DNA from: Ampullaceana balthica
Lineage: Eukaryota; Mollusca; Gastropoda; Lymnaeidae
Assembly (NCBI GenBank): GCA_944989445.1
Contig: CALYLW010000281.1
Coordinates: 198,824 to 262,823 of the forward strand
Direction: 5' to 3'
DNA length: 64,000 bases
In this document: one piece after another, positions 25,625 through 39,600 of the stretch
Layout: each line of letters begins with the position of its first letter
How positions within the stretch are numbered: position 1 is the first letter of the stretch
Made by a program: the position numbers and the translations under genes
Notes under the pieces: model-generated
What the model saw: only the letters and a program-made list of their open reading frames with translations
The model's database searches: none
Told to the model about the DNA's origin: nothing

Positions 25625-26575
25625 CTGTGAAGTTAATGTAAGGATTTACAAATAATTTTGAAGTACAATAAAGTTGCAAGAATTACGATAATCTTATTTT
25701 ATGCGATTAAAATTTTGAATTGGGCATTTCTAGCCGAGGTATCGAATGATGGCCACGAGAACAGATGGGCCGGATCTGGCCCGCATGCCCTTCAAGCCCG
25801 CTTATCCGTTTAAAAAGGGGCATACAACTCATCCGATAAGAATGCAAATAAAATAGTTGATGCTCCTGTCTAGAAAAACTTCATTTCTATCAAATTATCA
25901 ATTACAGATTGAAATTCGTAGAGATTACATCGTATTTTTAAGGCGCCTAAATAAGTCCTGGCTTTAATTCCAGCTCTAACGCGGGATTCACAATGTCGGA
26001 CAACTAAATGTATGGTGAACTAGGTTTTAAATAATTGACACTGTTTGTCATCCAATGACTTACCAGATAGAGGATGACTAAAATATGACCAGTCCTACGA
26101 GCGCCGATTATATTTAAGTAAAAGCTATGTGTGAGATGATTGGTTGGTCGAAATAATGTAACCCGTTCTCGGCAGATTTGATTTCTCGCAGCGGTTCTAA
26201 AAGTGTTGAGTGTCTTTGTAGCTTTTCATTATTTTTAAAAATTTAATCCGATGCTATTTTACGGAGATTTTAGTTAATTTTATATTTATCTACAAAGTAT
26301 TTGATAAAACCTTTTAAGGGCTCAAATCATGAATAATTCATCGCAATTCTTTTACTTTGTTTAAAACATGTTTGAGAAGCTTACACCTTATCTTTTTTGG
26401 CCATATTAGTTGTTTAAAAAAAATGTAAATCAATTATTTTGTGTTGTTTAAAGTGTTTACCAGGTAATAAATATTTTTTTAAAAGATCATGCGTGTTCGA
26501 TTTTATAGTGTCAGATAGTTACATTAATGTCCGCAAGTAGGCTGAAAACAAGTGCCTTTTGGTGTGAGTCTGTTT

Positions 26576-26713
<138 letters not shown>

Positions 26714-27050
26714 TTCAACATTGAACGTTATTGTGTTATTGATGGTGTTTAAGTCGTGTTATTGATGGTGTTTAAGTCGTGTTATTAATGGTGTTTAGGT
26801 CGTATTTATGGCTATCTTAACGCTCTTGATTGTGATATTAATTTTAATAATTTTGTAATACTGTTTTTCCTTTTAAATGTACATTTTTGTTTCAAAATTG
26901 TAATATAAGTTTAAGCTTTTTTTGTTATTACGTTTTACTAGTGTTCGTGATTGTTCATGTAATGTTATATATAAGAGTGTATTTTTTATTGTGATCTCTT
27001 TTGTAATTTGGTTCTGTCTCTTCAATATTGATATTTATAATTCTGTCCTA

Positions 27051-27325
27051 AGGGGGCGTCCATAAAGTACGTCACGCTATTTTTGACAATTTTTACCCCC
27101 CTCCCCCTGTCACAAATGATCATAAATCTTGGAACCCCCCCCCCTTTTTAAAGTGCGTCACACTTTTGGACAATTTTTTTAAAATTAACAAAATTATTAG
27201 AATATCATATAAAACACCATGATGTCACACATGGCATGATCCCCCTCCCCCCTGTCACAAACGGTCACACTTTCTTACACCCCCTCCACCCCCTCCGGAG
27301 CGTGACGTACTTTATGGACGGCCCC
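27051..27325. mobile_element. MITE-like element, GGCCGTCC-ended family, copy 3
   Basis: The left end is AGGGGGCGTCCATAAAGTACG and the right end is CGTACTTTATGGACGGCCCC, giving near-perfect inverted repeats of about 20 bp. It is non-coding and 275 bp long. Confidence 0.8.
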
Positions 27326-27746
27326 AAATCAATATTTATCCAATAATCAGTTATCATAAATCTAAAACTAAAGCAAGGAAAATTCAAACAGAATTTAAAG
27401 TTTTAAATTCAAATATTTGGTTCTTTTCGATGTGTGTGGTGACATTCTGTGCATCAATTATTATCATTATTGTATTTGTTTTTGTTGTTATCATTATTCC
27501 CAAACGTGAATATGAGTAAGCCAATTTTCGATGTGATTCAAGGCAAACGCCTTCATTTTATTTAATGATAGGTTGCGTTGTTGTGCTTAGTCCAACAGCC
27601 TCACTGTCTCGTCCTAAGTCCACGGGTCTTTATCTCTGAAAGGATTTGGAAAACTCTGACATATGCCAGATCACAACACGCGTGTTTTCTGTTGTTAGCC
27701 TTTCAAATGGTCACTTGTTATGGAAAACGCCAACGTTTTATATTTT

Positions 27747-28760
27747 TAAATCCTTTATATTAACTCGTGGTGTCTGCGGCCGACCGACCGACCTTGCTTG
27801 CTTGCTTGCTTGTCGCCAAAACTTTTGATCGATTTTTAACCCACTTGCTCGCAAGATAGCGAGCTGAAATTTTGCAGGCAGTTTCGTACCGATGATAAAA
27901 ACAATGTATCAAAATTTCAGATCGATCGCATGTACCGTAATTAAATTATTGATTTTTTAGATTATTTTTTTTAATCCTATGTATCATGCTATTTTTTGAG
28001 ATAGAGCGTCGCGGTGCGTATTATATTGAACAACCTTTCTGTCGCGCAATAAGGTGCGTATTTTATTGACAGCTCTTTTTATAAACATATTCCTGATCGG
28101 TGCGTATTATATTAAACATGTTTTACGACACAACTTCAATTTTGTATTTCTGGATGGTCTGGCGCTGCGTATTATAATGAACATTCTTTTAGTTACTTCT
28201 CGTACATAAAGGATTTATAGTCAAAAACTTGGTTTTTTACGGGTTTTTCTTATTAAATCCTTTATATTAACTCGTGGTGTCTGCGGCGGACCTTGCTTGC
28301 TTGCTTGCTTGCTTGTCGCCAAAACTTTTGATCGATTTTTAACCCACTTGCTCGCAAGATAGCGAGCTGAAATTTTGCAGGCAGTTTCGTACCGATGATA
28401 AAAACAATGTATCAAAATTTCAGATCGATCGCATGTACCGTAATTAAATTATTGATTTTTTAGATTATTTTTTTTTATTCCTATGTATCATGCTATTTTT
28501 TGAGATAGAGCGTCGCGGTGCGTATTATATTGAACAACCTTTCTGTCGCGCAATAAGGTGCGTATTTTATTGACAGCTCTTTTTATAAACATATTCCTGA
28601 TCGGTGCGTATTATATTAAACATGTTTTACGACACAACTTCAATTTTGTATTTCTGGATGGTCTGGCGCTGCGTATTATAATGAACATTCTTTTAGTTAC
28701 TTCTCGTACATAAAGGATTTATAGTCAAAAACTTGGTTTTTTACGGGTTTTTGTTATTGT
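27747..28760. mobile_element. Two tandem copies of the TAAATCC-ended dispersed repeat
   Basis: Two nearly identical 507-bp units (27747-28253 and 28254-28760) each start TAAATCCTTTATATTAACTC. Each contains GATCGATTTTTAACCCACTT, ends ACATAAAGGATTTATAG, and is followed by TCAAAAACTTGG. The ends TAAATCCTTTAT and ATAAAGGATTTA are inverted. A (CTTG)n tract differs in length between units. They have no coding capacity. Confidence 0.8.
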
Positions 28761-29689
28761 CTTTTAAAAATAGAAAGCACGATTTGAAAGTTTTTAAACA
28801 AGTTGAAAGTTGTTTATAAAATAATGACACTCATGAATGTATTCCTTTAAGTAAGAGCAGACTAGAGCTGTCCTACTAACGCTGTGCAGCCCCATGCAAC
28901 ACCATGGAGCGTTCATCTTCTGACATATACAATAATTTGTAACATACCAAGAAACACTTTATGTTTTTTTTTACTACTTGTGGTTTCTGGGTATTTTTCG
29001 CATTACATATGACTTTATCTAGCGGTACGCCGCACTTCCGCTCTGTGCAATTATAGCTTCAGAAATAATGAAAGAACTTGAGAACTTTTATAATTTTTAG
29101 TTAAACCTCGCTTGAACTCCAGCCCACTTAATTCTATATATTTTCGGGTTCTTATCAGTAAGTTCACGAAATCTGAGCATCTTTAATTATCTCTACACAC
29201 ATATTCCGACATTTACTCGACATTTTCAGAGTCAAAGATTGTAACATGTCATCTTTTTTTCTTAATTTCCTTCGAAACATTGTTAAAGTTCATGGTCTCA
29301 CTTAGTTATTTAAAGAGACCTATTTGACCTACATTTCTTTACTAGTGAAATGTTTATATAGAAGTATATTAAAAATGATTGGGTGAACTGTAATATTGGT
29401 TTGGTAGAGTTACTTGTAACAGTTCGTGTTTTTCAAATTTTGGCGTTACATAAAGGGTAAAGGCAACTACGTATAATATGTACATTTATAGTAATCTGTA
29501 TAGATTTAAGATAGCGTGAATAGATTTAAGGCAGCCTGAAAAGATTTTAGGTAGCCTGCAGATCCGTCTTTACACTATTTTGGACCCCCGGGCAAAGAAA
29601 TAGTGTTGGGCCTCTGGGCAAAGAAAGAGTGTGCCCCCCCACCGCACGAATAAAAAAATAAATATACAATATATATATAAATAAACATA

Positions 29690-30357
29690 TTCCCATGAGG
29701 CCCCTATGCTCGTGGGCCCCTGCATACGGAATAATGAAGGTGTTTTTATCCTTATGTCTATCTGAGGGTTGTATTAAGTTATCTTTGTGTTGTATTTCTA
29801 AATTAGAATTAATTGCTTTATGTATGATTACTACTTTGCTCTTGGTTCTTCTATCCTCTAGCGTTTCAAGGTTTAATGATTTAACTAATGGTGTTATTCT
29901 AGTCAGTTTTGAATATTCTCCAGTTATGAATCTGGCAGCTATTTTTTGGATTTGTTCTAGTTTATCAATGTTTTCTTTGGTGGATGGAACCCATACAGAA
30001 GATGAATATTCTAGTACAGGTCTCACCAAAGTGAGGTAGCATTTTAGTTTTATATCCTTATTACATCTGTAAAAGTTTCTTTTTATGAAGGTTAAGATTT
30101 TGTTTGATTTTTTAATAACTTCATTGACATGGAGATTCCGTGATAGTTTCTCATTTATTATTACTCCTAAGTATTTTGCATCTTTAGTTTGGATTAGTTC
30201 TTTTCCATGAATGAAATATTTTGAGTTTATTTGTTTCTTTTTCCTTGTTGCTCTTAACAGTTGACACTTTTCTGGGTGGAAAGACATACTCCAGTTAGTC
30301 TCCCATTTTATCAATTCATCTAAGTCTTTTTGTAAAATTTTGCTATCTTGTTCTGAT
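29690..30357 (-). pseudogene. Jockey/CR1-like LINE remnant, RT C-terminal part
   Basis: One open minus-strand frame carries a reverse transcriptase C-terminal region: LQKDLDELIKWETNWSMSFH, PEKCQLLRA, DAKYLGVIINEKLS, YLTLVRPVLEYSSSVWVPST and LEQIQKIAARFITGEYSK, ending near AGAHEHRG. The order matches Jockey/CR1-like non-LTR elements (thumb region after the catalytic core). The catalytic core itself is absent because the copy is cut at about 30357. The open frame continues past the homology on both sides only by chance. It lies about 300 bp downstream of the G3 polyadenylation signal. Confidence 0.8.
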
Positions 30358-30638
30358 ATTGACGGCACTACATGTAAAGCCACTGTTACAATCAATCGAC
30401 GCGGTGGACCACACCAGACATCTGCCCCGGATCGTGCCCCAGCACACATCTTTGTGTAACGTTTTAACCAGGTGTCTCACGTGACTTAGAGTTTCTTCCA
30501 GATCTTTATGTCCCACACATATAACGTGACAGCGTGTAGATCTCAACCCTAATAATGGCACCGAAACCGCACACGTTTAAATGTGTCAATAAAACTATAC
30601 TGAAGAAATCTTGAAGAAATCAATTAAACAAATATAGG

Positions 30639-30644
30639 TTTATT
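30639..30644 (-). promoter_or_regulatory. G3 polyadenylation signal AATAAA
   Basis: The minus strand reads CAATAATAAACC about 50 nt after the G3 stop, matching the short 3'UTR of G2. Confidence 0.55.
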
Positions 30645-30692
30645 ATTGAAGGAATATCTGTATTACGTGTTCAATGTCGTATTTACAAAAGT

Positions 30693-33600
30693 CTACAAAC
30701 TCCTGAACTCGATGTAATCGATGATGAGGGCGGCGTTGTCTCCCTGCCAGGTGGGCAGCCAGGCGTTGTGGGCGTTCCAGAAGTCAGTCTTGGGGTGGGG
30801 GGAGTCGTTCCGCCACGGTTTGGTGGGGCCGCCGTAGTTGATGCCGTCTGGGAAGAACCCACTGGTGCCGCCAACAGCGACGTTGAACATCATGTAGAAC
30901 TGTGGGCCGTGAACAAAATGGTCAGATATTTTGATTCTACTGTCAAATAGTGTGACACTACTGTCAGATATATTGTGATTCTACTGTCAGATATGGTGAC
31001 TCAAGTGTCAGATATTGTGACTCTACTGTCAAATAGTGTGACCCTACTGTCAGATATATTGTGATTCTACTGTCAGATATGGTGACTCAAGTGTCAGATA
31101 TTGTGACTCTACTGTCAAATAGTGTGACCCTACTGTCAGATATTGTGATTCTACTGTCAGATATGGTGACTCAAGTGTCAGATATTGTGACTCTACTGTC
31201 AAATAGTGTGACCCTACTGTCAGATATATTTTGATTCTACTGTCAGATATTGCGACTCAAGTGTCAGATATTGTGACTCAAGTGTCAGATATTGTGACTC
31301 TACTGTCAGATATTTTGTCCCTTTGTCCAATAGTGTGTCATAAATTCATATATTGTCTATTAGTTACAGAAAACGCCAACTTACGTCTTGATCGAAGGGC
31401 GCCATTTTGCTGCCTGATGCCCACAGATTGTTGCCACCAAATCCACCTCTTTGCCAGAATCCACCAGCAGGGGGGACAACTGACATGATTTGTTGGTTAT
31501 CAATGAATGTTCTAGATGTGTCAGGAATGAATGAAGAAGTTATTATTATTTTTAATGTACACAAACAATTTAAAGGATTATCGTTTCCATTTCAATGCAC
31601 ACTGAAAATAACCCATCCAGCAATCATGATTGCAATTTGCAACGTAATCAACTAACGTTACCCGTACATGATAAGCAATTATTCCTTTTTTTTTAAACTT
31701 GTCCAACTTTTAGAAACGTTCATACAGCACGGCCTATGAGCATATTGTTAAGGCCATGCACACACCGCTAGATAATTATTTATTTTTACATCTTGGGCTA
31801 TTTATTTATTTAGCGTGTTGGGTGCGTGAGGAGAGCGAAGTGGTTACCAAACAAAAAGAAAGAAACATCTGCCAAGTGCGCAAGTCCTGCAACAGTTTTA
31901 CAATAACACACAAGACAACATCCGACTGTTGAGTTCATTTTAAATTAATGCACTCTCCACTAACGATTTAACCTTGGAACAATAAATGTGATAAAATAGT
32001 CCAGGAATGAATTGAAACAACCTAAGGCAGAAAACAGAAAGAAAAAAATATTTTCTGCTGAAGTACCAAGATGACTAGCAGTTTTCGGTTTGTCCATAAT
32101 TTATGTTTGTTACGTCATGTTATAAATGTTAAAGCCAACTGTCAATAAACATTTGGTACCCGAGTTCTTACAATTTCTATTAATCTAGCATGTATCGATA
32201 TGAACTTTCACACAATCTCTAATAAGGTACCATGATTCATACCACAGTTCTTACAGCTTCTATTAACCTGTTGGGTATCGATACCACAGCTCTTACAACT
32301 TCTATTAACCTAACGGGTTACGATACCAAAGTTCTAACAAACTTCTATCAACTTACAGGATGTGGTCGTGTGTCCACTCAAGTCTCCAGGTGTGGAAGTC
32401 GTTGTGCCAGTTGGCTGCATGTCTGCAAACATTCAAAACTAAGGTTAAAACATGATACGTCAAATTAATGGACACAATTTCTGGATTCAAATCATGATCT
32501 AATAATTTATAGTTTCTGAACTAAGACCAATAATCGAGTCAATCAATATGTTGTGTTTAATACACATCATATCGCAGGTCAGTGCGATTTTAAAGAGTTA
32601 CGTTTTTAAACAAAGAATAAGACTTCTGATTGAAAACTAGGAATGGGACCTTTCATTGGAAACTAAGAATGTGACCTTTGAGTAAATGATCCTTACTTCT
32701 CGCCATGTGTGAGACTGAATCTGTTTTGGTCAGGTGAAGGTCCCCAGTGAAGTGTGCTGGTCACTGTTCCCACTCCGATGTCCCCAGCGTTACCTGTAGC
32801 GTATTTCAGAACACAAAGAATAGAAAATAAATATCGAAATTTTAATAATTTAAAAAAAAATTTGAACATTCAAAATAACAATTAGCTACACATGGGTTTA
32901 ACTGGAACACATATATACCAAAAGGGTACAAGAAAACCTTTTATGTCTACTGATATGAGTAGCTGTCTTTATGGGCAATTCAGGCTGATAAGGACAAGAG
33001 CTCAAAACATGACCTGCTCTCTCCGACAACGGACAATGTGTGGCTGGAACAAACTTACGAAGGTATCAGTTGAGGCGACAATATTTGATGAATTTGCGTC
33101 CATTGCCTCCTGTTTCCCCAACATTAAGTCACCAATACTTCAATTAGCTGTCCCACACAAGTGCCATGTTCACGGAAGCATAGTAAAAAACCCCTCAAAA
33201 TTCTTAGAAACCAATAATGGTCAGAGCATTGATAGGTAGCACTTTATAAATAGAGGAAGAAGAAAGCATTTTTTTTCAGAATGTTTTTCTTTTAAAGTCA
33301 TCCCTGGCGGTATGTATATTTGATTACTTAAACTCTATTCTAACGTATCCGCTACGTATGTCGCTAATAACGCCATGGGCGTGTCAAAGTATTTCTTTAA
33401 GTGGGAATCATGGTGTGTCCGAGCAGTTGACCTGTATGCACTCACCTCTGGACTCCATGATGTCAATCTCACCAGACCTTGGCCACCCACCGTAGTGATC
33501 TCCCTTGGGCAACATCCAGATAGCTAGAAACAATAATACCCAAAACAAAATAAAATTAGCTGGTGAATACATTTCTACTCCTTTGAGATGTTTTTTTTCT

Positions 33601-36600
33601 TATTTATAGAGGATTAATTTTTTGTTTTTTTAAAGAGAATAAGTGAGTGTTATAGAAGGCGTTCATTGTTCAAAAACACATCCAATGTAATAAGTGTGTC
33701 TGAAATTTGAGGCTGTCACAAACAAATTAGAATGTGACAGTCATAAATGCTCGTCAGGGAGGCAACGATAATACTATCAGCGATTGGCTGAGAATAACGT
33801 AATCGTCTTTCGAAAAATTTATGGAATGCAATTCATGGGATCTTAACAACTGCATTTAGTTTAACTCTTTGCATCTAACTTCTACCTCTTCATCTAACTT
33901 CTACCACTGCATCTAACTTCTACCACTGCATCTAACTTCTACCTCTGCATCTAACTTCTACCTCTGCATCTAACTTCTACCACTGCATCTAACTTCTACC
34001 ACTGCATCTAACTTCTACCTCTGCATCTAACTTCTACCGCTGCATCTAACTTCTACCACTGCATCTAACTTCTACCTCTGCATCTAACTTCTACCACTGC
34101 ATCTAACTTCTACCACTGCATCTAACTTCTACCGCTGCATCTAACTTCTACCGCTGCATCTAACTTCTACCTCTGCATCTAACTTCTACCTCTGCATCTA
34201 ACTTCTACCGCTGCATCTAACTTCTACCTCTGCATCTAACTTCTACCTCGGCATCTAACTTCTACCTCTGCATCTAACTTCTACCACTGCATTTAACTTC
34301 TACCTCTGCATCTAACTTCTACCTCTGCATCTAACTTCTACCACTGCATCTAACTTCTACCTCTGCATCTAACTTCTACCACTGCATTTAACTTCTACCT
34401 CTGCATCTAACTTCTACCACTGCATCTAACTTCTACCACTGCATCTAACTTCTACCTCTGCATCTAACTTCTACCACTGCATTTAACTTCTACCTCTGCA
34501 TCTAACTTCTACCTCTGCATCTAACTTCTACCACTGCATCTAACTTCTACCACTGCATCTAACTTCTACCACTGCATCTAACTTCTACCTCTGCATCTAA
34601 CTTCTACCGCTGCATCTAACTTCTACCTCTGCATCTAACTTCTACCTCGGCATCTAACTTCTACCTCTGCATCTAACTTCTACCACTGCATTTAACTTCT
34701 ACCTCTGCATCTAACTTCTACCTCTGCATCTAACTTCTACCACTGCATCTAACTTCTACCTCTGCATCTAACTTCTACCACTGCATTTAACTTCTACCTC
34801 TGCATCTAACTTCTACCACTGCATCTAACTTCTACCACTGCATCTAACTTCTACCTCTGCATCTAACTTCTACCACTGCATTTAACTTCTACCTCGGCAT
34901 CTAACTTCTACCTCTGCATCTAACTTCTACCACTGCATTTAACTTCTACCTCTGCATCTAACTTCTACCTCTGCATCTAACTTCTACCACTGCATCTAAC
35001 TTCTACCTCTGCATCTAACTTCTACCACTGCATCTAACTTCTACCTCTGCATCTAACTTCTACCACTGCATCTAACTTCTACCACTGCATCTAACTTCTA
35101 CCTCTGCATCTAACTTCTACCACTGCATTTAACTTCTACCTCTGCATCTAACTTCTACCTCTGCATCTAACTTCTACCACTGCATCTAACTTCTACCACT
35201 GCATCTAACTTCTACCACTGCATCTAACTTCTACCTCTGCATCTAACTTCTACCGCTGCATCTAACTTCTACCTCTGCATCTAACTTCTACCTCGGCATC
35301 TAACTTCTACCTCTGCATCTAACTTCTACCACTGCATCTAACTTCTACCTCTGCATCTAACTTCTACCTCTGCATCTAACTTCTACCACTGCATCTAACT
35401 TCTACCTCTGCATCTAACTTCTACCACTGCATTTAACTTCTACCTCTGCATCTAACTTCTACCACTGCATCTAACTTCTACCACTGCATCTAACTTCTAC
35501 CTCTGCATCTAACTTCTACCACTGCATTTAACTTCTACCTCTGCATCTAACTTCTACCTCTGCATCTAACTTCTACCACTGCATCTAACTTCTACCACTG
35601 CATCTAACTTCTACCACTGCATCTAACTTCTACCGCTGCATCTAACTTCTACCACTGCTGCATCTAAATTCTACCACTGCATTTAACTTCTACCACCGTA
35701 TCTAACTTCTACCACTGCATCTAACTTCTACCACTGCATCTAACTTCTACCACTGCATCTAACTTCTACCTCTGCATCTAACTTCTACCACTGCATCTAA
35801 CTTCTACCACTGCATCTAACTTCTACCGCTGCATCTAACTTCTACCGCTGCATCTAACTTCTACCTCTGCATCTAACTTCTACCTCTGCATCTAACTTCT
35901 ACCGCTGCATCTAACTTCTACCACTGCATCTAACTTCTACCTCTGCATCTAACTTCTACCACTGCATTTAACTTCTACCTCTGCATCTAACTTCTACCTC
36001 TGCATCTAACTTCTACCACTGCATCTAACTTCTACCACTGCATCTAACTTCTACCTCTGCATCTAACTTCTACCACTGCATTTAACTTCTACCTCTGCAT
36101 CTAACTTCTACCACTGCATCTAACTTCTACCACTGCATCTAACTTCTACCTCTGCATCTAACTTCTACCACTGCATCTAACTTCTACCTCTGCATCTAAC
36201 TTCTACCTCTGCATCTAACTTCTACCACTGCATCTAACTTCTACCACTGCATCTAACTTCTACCACTGCATCTAACTTCTACCTCTGCATCTAACTTCTA
36301 CCCTGCATCTAACTTCTACCTCTGCATCTAACTTCTACCTCTGCATCTAACTTCTACCTCTGCATCTAACTTCTACCACTGCATCTAACTTCTACCTCTG
36401 CATCTAACTTCTACCTCTGCATCTAACTTCTACCACTGCATCTAACTTCTACCTCTGCATCTAACTTCTACCACTGCATCTAACTTCTACCTCTGCATCT
36501 AACTTCTACCACTGCATCTAACTTCTACCACTGCATCTAACTTCTACCTCTGCATCTAACTTCTACCACTGCATCTAACTTCTACCTCGCATCTAACTTC

Positions 36601-39600
36601 TACCTCTGCATCTAACTTCTACCACTGCATCTAACTTCTACCTCTGCATCTAACTTCTACCTCTGCATCTAACTTCTACCACTGCATCTAACTTCTACCA
36701 CTGCATCTAACTTCTACCTCTGCATCTAACTTCTACCGCTGCATCTAACTTCTACCTCTGCATCTAACTTCTACCTCGGCATCTAACTTCTACCTCTGCA
36801 TCTAACTTCTACCACTGCATTTAACTTCTACCTCTGCATCTAACTTCTACCTCTGCATCTAACTTCTACCACTGCATCTAACTTCTACCTCTGCATCTAA
36901 CTTCTACCACTGCATTTAACTTCTACCTCTGCATCTAACTTCTACCACTGCATCTAACTTCTACCACTGCATCTAACTTCTACCTCTGCATCTAACTTCT
37001 ACCACTGCATCTAACTTCTACCTCTGCATCTAACTTCTACCTCTGCATCTAACTTCTACCACTGCATCTAACTTCTACCACTGCATCTAACTTCTACCAC
37101 TGCATCTAACTTCTACCGCTGCATCTAACTTCTACCACTGCTGCATCTAAATTCTACCACTGCATTTAACTTCTACCACGTATCTAACTTCTACCACTGC
37201 ATCTAACTTCTACCACTGCATCTAACTTCTACCACTGCATCTAACTTCCGCTAACCCTCTTCGAAGTCTTTGCATTAGACCAAGAGCGCCTAGCCTAGTT
37301 AGTGAAAAAGGCAAACGCCCGGCTATTTAATGTTGACGTATTCATGTGCTACTCACCTGGCCACAGCCAGTCACCGCGAGGAATCTTGGCCCTGACCTCA
37401 ACTGTGCCGAACCTGAGAGTGGGCACGCTCAAAACTTTGCCGGACATGACGGGCGGCAAAATTTCGGCACCGCCATTTCTGACACAGCCATTATTGCCGT
37501 CGTTGGTGCAAGTACCGAAAATAGCTGGAAAAAAGGTTTGTGAAAATAGCTGGAAATATAAGGTTTGTGAAAATAGCTGGAAATAAGGTTTGTGAAAATA
37601 GCTGGAAATAAGGTTTGTGAAAATAGCTAGAAATAAGGTTTATGAAAATAGCTGGAAATAAGGTTTTGAAAATAGCTGAAAAAATAAGGTTTATGAAAAT
37701 AGCTGAAAATAAGGTTCATGAAAATAATTCTAATAGATTACATTGTCTCTTTTTAAACATAAAAATATTGAGTTTTGAGGATATGGATATGATATTGCAG
37801 ATTTTAAAAATAAATTTAATGATAAATGTTTGCATTGTTAGATCATGGGCAAACTCTCTAAGACAGTCATTTGTTAAAGACTTTAAAATTCCAACATCCA
37901 GAAATTGCGTAAATGTTTAGCTGAGCTGCCAACATGAGACTTACACACTGACCCGGATAGGACCAACTTGCCACCTTACAAAAAGGTGTATGAAAACAAT
38001 GTAGACACCGACAAGACTTACCCCTCAAGTCCATGTGTCCAGAGTGGAGGAAGTTTTCGCTGAATCTGGAGTCACTGACAGTGGTAGTCTTTGGGATTAA
38101 AGATTAGAAGATAGACAGAGTGATTCATAGTGCGTCATTCATTGAGGGTCATTCATTGAGGGTCATTCATTGAGGGTCATTCATAGAATTCAATGGCTTT
38201 TAAGTTAATTTATGTAAAACTTTTCTTGAAGAACTGCTTGGGTTTTCGTAATGTAAACACTTTGGTTCTATGTAATTAGGATTAGTCGTAGATGTTCAAA
38301 ACAACTGTTAGGGATTTAATATTAATAACTACAATACAAACATGAAAAGAAGATTCTTTGAAAAGAACATATGAGACAAAATAATAACACACATTACTAA
38401 CGACTCACAATAATGACATTTAATTTGTATATGAAACAAAAAACAAAGCAAACAAAACAAAAAGCAACTAGTAATATGGCCATAAATAATGGTATAACAT
38501 ATACCCGTAATTAATGGTATAACTTATGGCCATAAGTAATGGTATAACATATGGCCATAAGTAATGGTAGAACTTATGGCTCATAGGTAATGGTATAACA
38601 TATGGCCATAAGTAATGGTATAACATATGGCCATAAGTAATGGTAGAACATATGGCTATAGGTAATGGTATATCATATGGCCATAGGTCATAAGTAATGG
38701 TATAACATATGGCCATAAGTAATGGTATAACATATGGCCATAAGTAATGGTATAACTTGTGACCATAAGTAATGGTATAACATATTGCCATAAGTAATGG
38801 TATAACTTGAAATAGCTATGACAAAATACAAATGAGTATATTTCTAATGGCATCGTTAAGTTTCCCTATGTCATCGTGTTTGGTTTTTTTTAAGGTGAAG
38901 ACAACACTTCCACTTACAGGCATTAAGTAAAGATGTCCGTCACGGGCGAAGACGTTCTTGTGGTCGTTGGTATACACCTGGAACTCTCCGTTCTGGTGAA
39001 AACATATTTTGGTGGACATATGAGCAGTAAATCTTTACATTCTGTTTAAAAGTTTCTTTAACGAAAATCTAGGTCATATCTTCATATTTCAGCAAGTTTC
39101 AAGGGTCATATTATACGAGATACTTGCCAGATACAAAGAAATAAGTTTCTAAAGTATCAGTTGACTGTTGGTGTGGATTATAAGATTAAAGATTTAAATA
39201 TCTCAAGTAATTTTCTTTAATCCTCGAGTCTGAAGTCCCTTACGTATCCTCCATACATTGACACTTCCGGTGTCCACTTTGATCTGTCGAAGGAATTAAA
39301 GTCGTCCCTGAAGATGACCGCTCTAATGCGCCTGGGAGAAGGGATGACAACCGCAGCTTGTCTGGCTGAGGAGCAAACAACAACAACAATCGCTGTGCAC
39401 ATGTTTGTTCTGACACGTGATTCAAAGACTTAGAAATCATTATGTTTTTAGTTTCCGTTATTGAATAGATCATACAGTTCATAAAAAGTAAATTCAATGG
39501 AAAATTTGATTACTTTAAAACTAATTGATAGAATATTGTGTTCTGAATTTTTAAACAAAATTTAGTACATTTCTTAAGTTGATAAAGTCTTACATTCAAA

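Noticed and set aside
30738..30950. Open frames overlapping the G3 last exon in other frames
   Set aside because: The GC-rich exon leaves alternative frames open; only the FYMMFNVAVGG frame is conserved in all paralogues.
30932..31320. An AG-free zone in G3 intron 11 like those of G4 and G5
   Set aside because: The G3 unit contains AG on the sense strand, so the feature is not shared.
32892..33239. 115-codon plus open frame in G3 intron 8
   Set aside because: No family signature and antisense to the gene; probably chance.
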